From Eremophila alpestris peregrina (taxonomy: Eukaryota; Chordata; Aves; Passeriformes; Alaudidae): 64,000 bases of DNA. The stretch lies in contig WMCF01000012.1 in NCBI GenBank assembly GCA_009792885.1, positions 11,520,514 to 11,584,513 of the forward strand, in the 5' to 3' direction. Under the pieces are notes generated by a model. It was given only the letters and a program-made list of their open reading frames with translations, did not search any database and was not told where the DNA came from. A program made the translations under genes and the position numbers. This document shows, one piece after another, positions 62,208 through 64,000 of this stretch; within the stretch, counting starts at the first letter, position 1, and every line of letters begins with the position of its first letter.

Positions 62208-64000
62208 TAAGTGGATCGATTCTGAACACACTTTTTACAAAGGTGTGGCTATTAGCAACAGTAACACCAAAGATCCAGCTGTACCACCACCATCAGTTTA
62301 CCCAGCAGTGACAAATAAATTGCTTCAATAAATGCCTTCAAAATACAAGGCTTATAAAAGCATAACAGAAAGAACTGGAACTGTGAATTAATAAAATGGA
62401 ATAATACACTTCTGTCACACCAACTCTTCTGTGTAAGCAGGTCATGTCGCTACCTTTCATTTAATGTTTAGTTATCATATTCAAAAGAATTTATTGACAA
62501 TTATGTCTGTTTACCAAGAGTGTGTTTTTTAACCTCCAATTATATGGAGTCCATAGAAGTAGTGTGTTCTTCTAAGCTGCAGAATCACAAAGCACTCACC
62601 TTAAAAAGCATATTTTTTAAGGACTGTGACCAGAAAATTATTCTTTTTTATTACTGAAATTTAATTCTCTGTCCACACCAGAGATTTATATCATTGAGCA
62701 TATTGAAATTCTATCTTAAGCTGTAACAAATCCCTGAATAAGGTTCATGCTCACATACTGAACAGAAAAATCTCTAATGACAAAAAAGCAGAGATATTAA
62801 GTAAATTGAGTATGAGGCTACTGCCATGTGCTGAACAATAAAGAAAAATAGATAATTTAAAAAAAAATTTCTTTTGAAGTCCAAGAATAAGAAAATTTAA
62901 AAAAACAGATAGAACTGAACTATTTAATATATAATACTGCATAGTATATTTAATACATTTAGTTAGCATAATTTATTTGAAATTAATTATTTTTTAAATA
63001 TGTATAACTTTAGTTAATTATATCACACAAGTATACACTTAGCGATCTCACTTAACCTACCAATACAAACATAAAAAAGAACATCAATATAAAAAAATAT
63101 TTCAGAAGTACCACCTCAAATAAAACACCTTCCTCATACTGCAATGCCCTTTTCTGTTTTTTGTCAGTGAGACATTAGCTTTGTACTTTTTTATGCCAGT
63201 TGTGTGTTTATTACAGAAATAATTTAATAATACCTTATTTATAAAGAAGGGTAATCTCATGGTAATTTTTAGATGTCTTCAACATCATGGCTGGATCCTT
63301 ATTACAATGCATGGGGCATAAATATATGCTCTTTGCTGTTGTAGTTCTCTCTTTCAACTATTTTCAGTATTACCTGCATATGCAGGTGTCCAATGGCCTT
63401 TGCTAGGAAAGAGGAAGAAGTTTGAATGCAACTTCTTTTTCTTTTTTTTTTTATTTGTATTTTTTTTTTATTTCTCAGTACAAAATATCCCTCATCATGT
63501 TATTACCATTTTTTCCCCGGTCGAATACTATTTAAATTTTTCCATGGGTAAATGTCAGCTTTTCCTGTGACTGGGAGCACAGAACAGGTCTATGAAGAAG
63601 TGTTTGGTTGTTATTTGAGTTCCAATCACACTTTACTCAACTGAATCTTTAGTCAGAGAGCTTGCCAAGAGTGTCACTGCACCGACTTGCTTACATTAGT
63701 TGATAACAGTAAACTAATACTACCTTGCCTCAAAACAGTTGTGCAGCCCTCTAGATTAATTCTACCTCTTGTCAAGTTTGTGTTTTCATTGACAGGAGTA
63801 TTTTCAAAAGCCCATTTTCATACCAGCAAATAGTGCCTCACATGCATTTGGTCCATTTTGGGACCATGATGTTCTAAACAGAACCACTCTGTTCATGAGA
63901 AAACACAGAAGGGAAAGAAAGTGTACTTAGAACTGACATATCTTGAACTTTGGAACTGGTTTAAAGGTACCAATTTATCACTTTGTTATGATGCATGAAT
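62208..64000. other. Non-coding AT-rich background
   Basis: No gene or transposon recognised to the end of the window. A T-rich run lies at about 63435-63472. The longest open frame is 72 codons on the minus strand and is not recognisable. Confidence 0.55.

Noticed and set aside
1..64000. A new defence, CRISPR-like or operon-type system
   Set aside because: The DNA is vertebrate non-coding sequence with retrotransposon relics. No spaced repeats, clustered genes or bacterial signals were found.

Overview
The window looks like ordinary non-coding DNA from a bird nuclear genome. It is AT-rich, has no dense gene structure, and carries many truncated CR1 LINEs, whose 3' ends show the avian/reptilian CR1 tail ('ggtcccttccaac...' followed by 'attctatgat/attctgtgat' octamer-like repeats). 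Two diverged copies of an LTR-like repeat with avian endogenous-retrovirus character are also present. No bacterial-type operons, CRISPR arrays, tRNA or rRNA genes were found, and no exon could be supported. The open frames present (60-160 codons) are the size expected by chance, or lie inside repeats. I cannot name the species; nothing separates a passerine from other birds with confidence.

Layout. 1-12.2 kb is AT-rich background with a CR1 3' tail (about 1.13-1.27 kb), a moderately GC-rich hairpin-rich segment (about 3.95-4.56 kb) and a CR1 3' end (about 8.69-9.26 kb). At 12.28-14.63 kb lies the longest CR1, a 2.3 kb 5'-truncated copy with a decayed reverse transcriptase. At 19.54-20.64 kb two CR1 3' ends sit head to tail. 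At 24.95-25.72 kb is a sharply GC-rich, CpG-bearing block ending in A17. The 25.7-33.4 kb stretch is background with simple repeats, a 73-bp tandem duplication and, beside it, a full match to the CTCF core consensus. LTR-like copy 1 is at 33.4-34.1 kb. At 36.57-46.49 kb are three CR1s in reverse orientation. The third abuts a 309-bp N gap and contains a sequencing-library artefact. CR1 tails follow at 48.08-48.29 and 50.56-51.48 kb, a 77-bp tandem duplication at 56.92-57.07 kb, and LTR-like copy 2 at 61.57-62.21 kb.

How the parts relate. Recognised CR1 sequence covers about 13% of the window. All copies are 5'-truncated or internally deleted, with stops, frameshifts and changed catalytic residues, so none looks able to move. 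Seven of ten are on the plus strand, and the three minus copies cluster at 36.6-46.5 kb.

The clearest unusual item is technical. At 44661-44698 there are two abutting Tn5 mosaic ends (the Nextera mate-pair junction adapter) between two identical 50-bp copies of CR1 sequence. This is an uncleaned assembly error that encodes the spurious peptide PVSYTHLDVYKRQ. I found no convincing new biological system. The best biological leads are the GC-rich A-tailed block, the CTCF-like site and the CR1 that lacks its reverse-transcriptase core.
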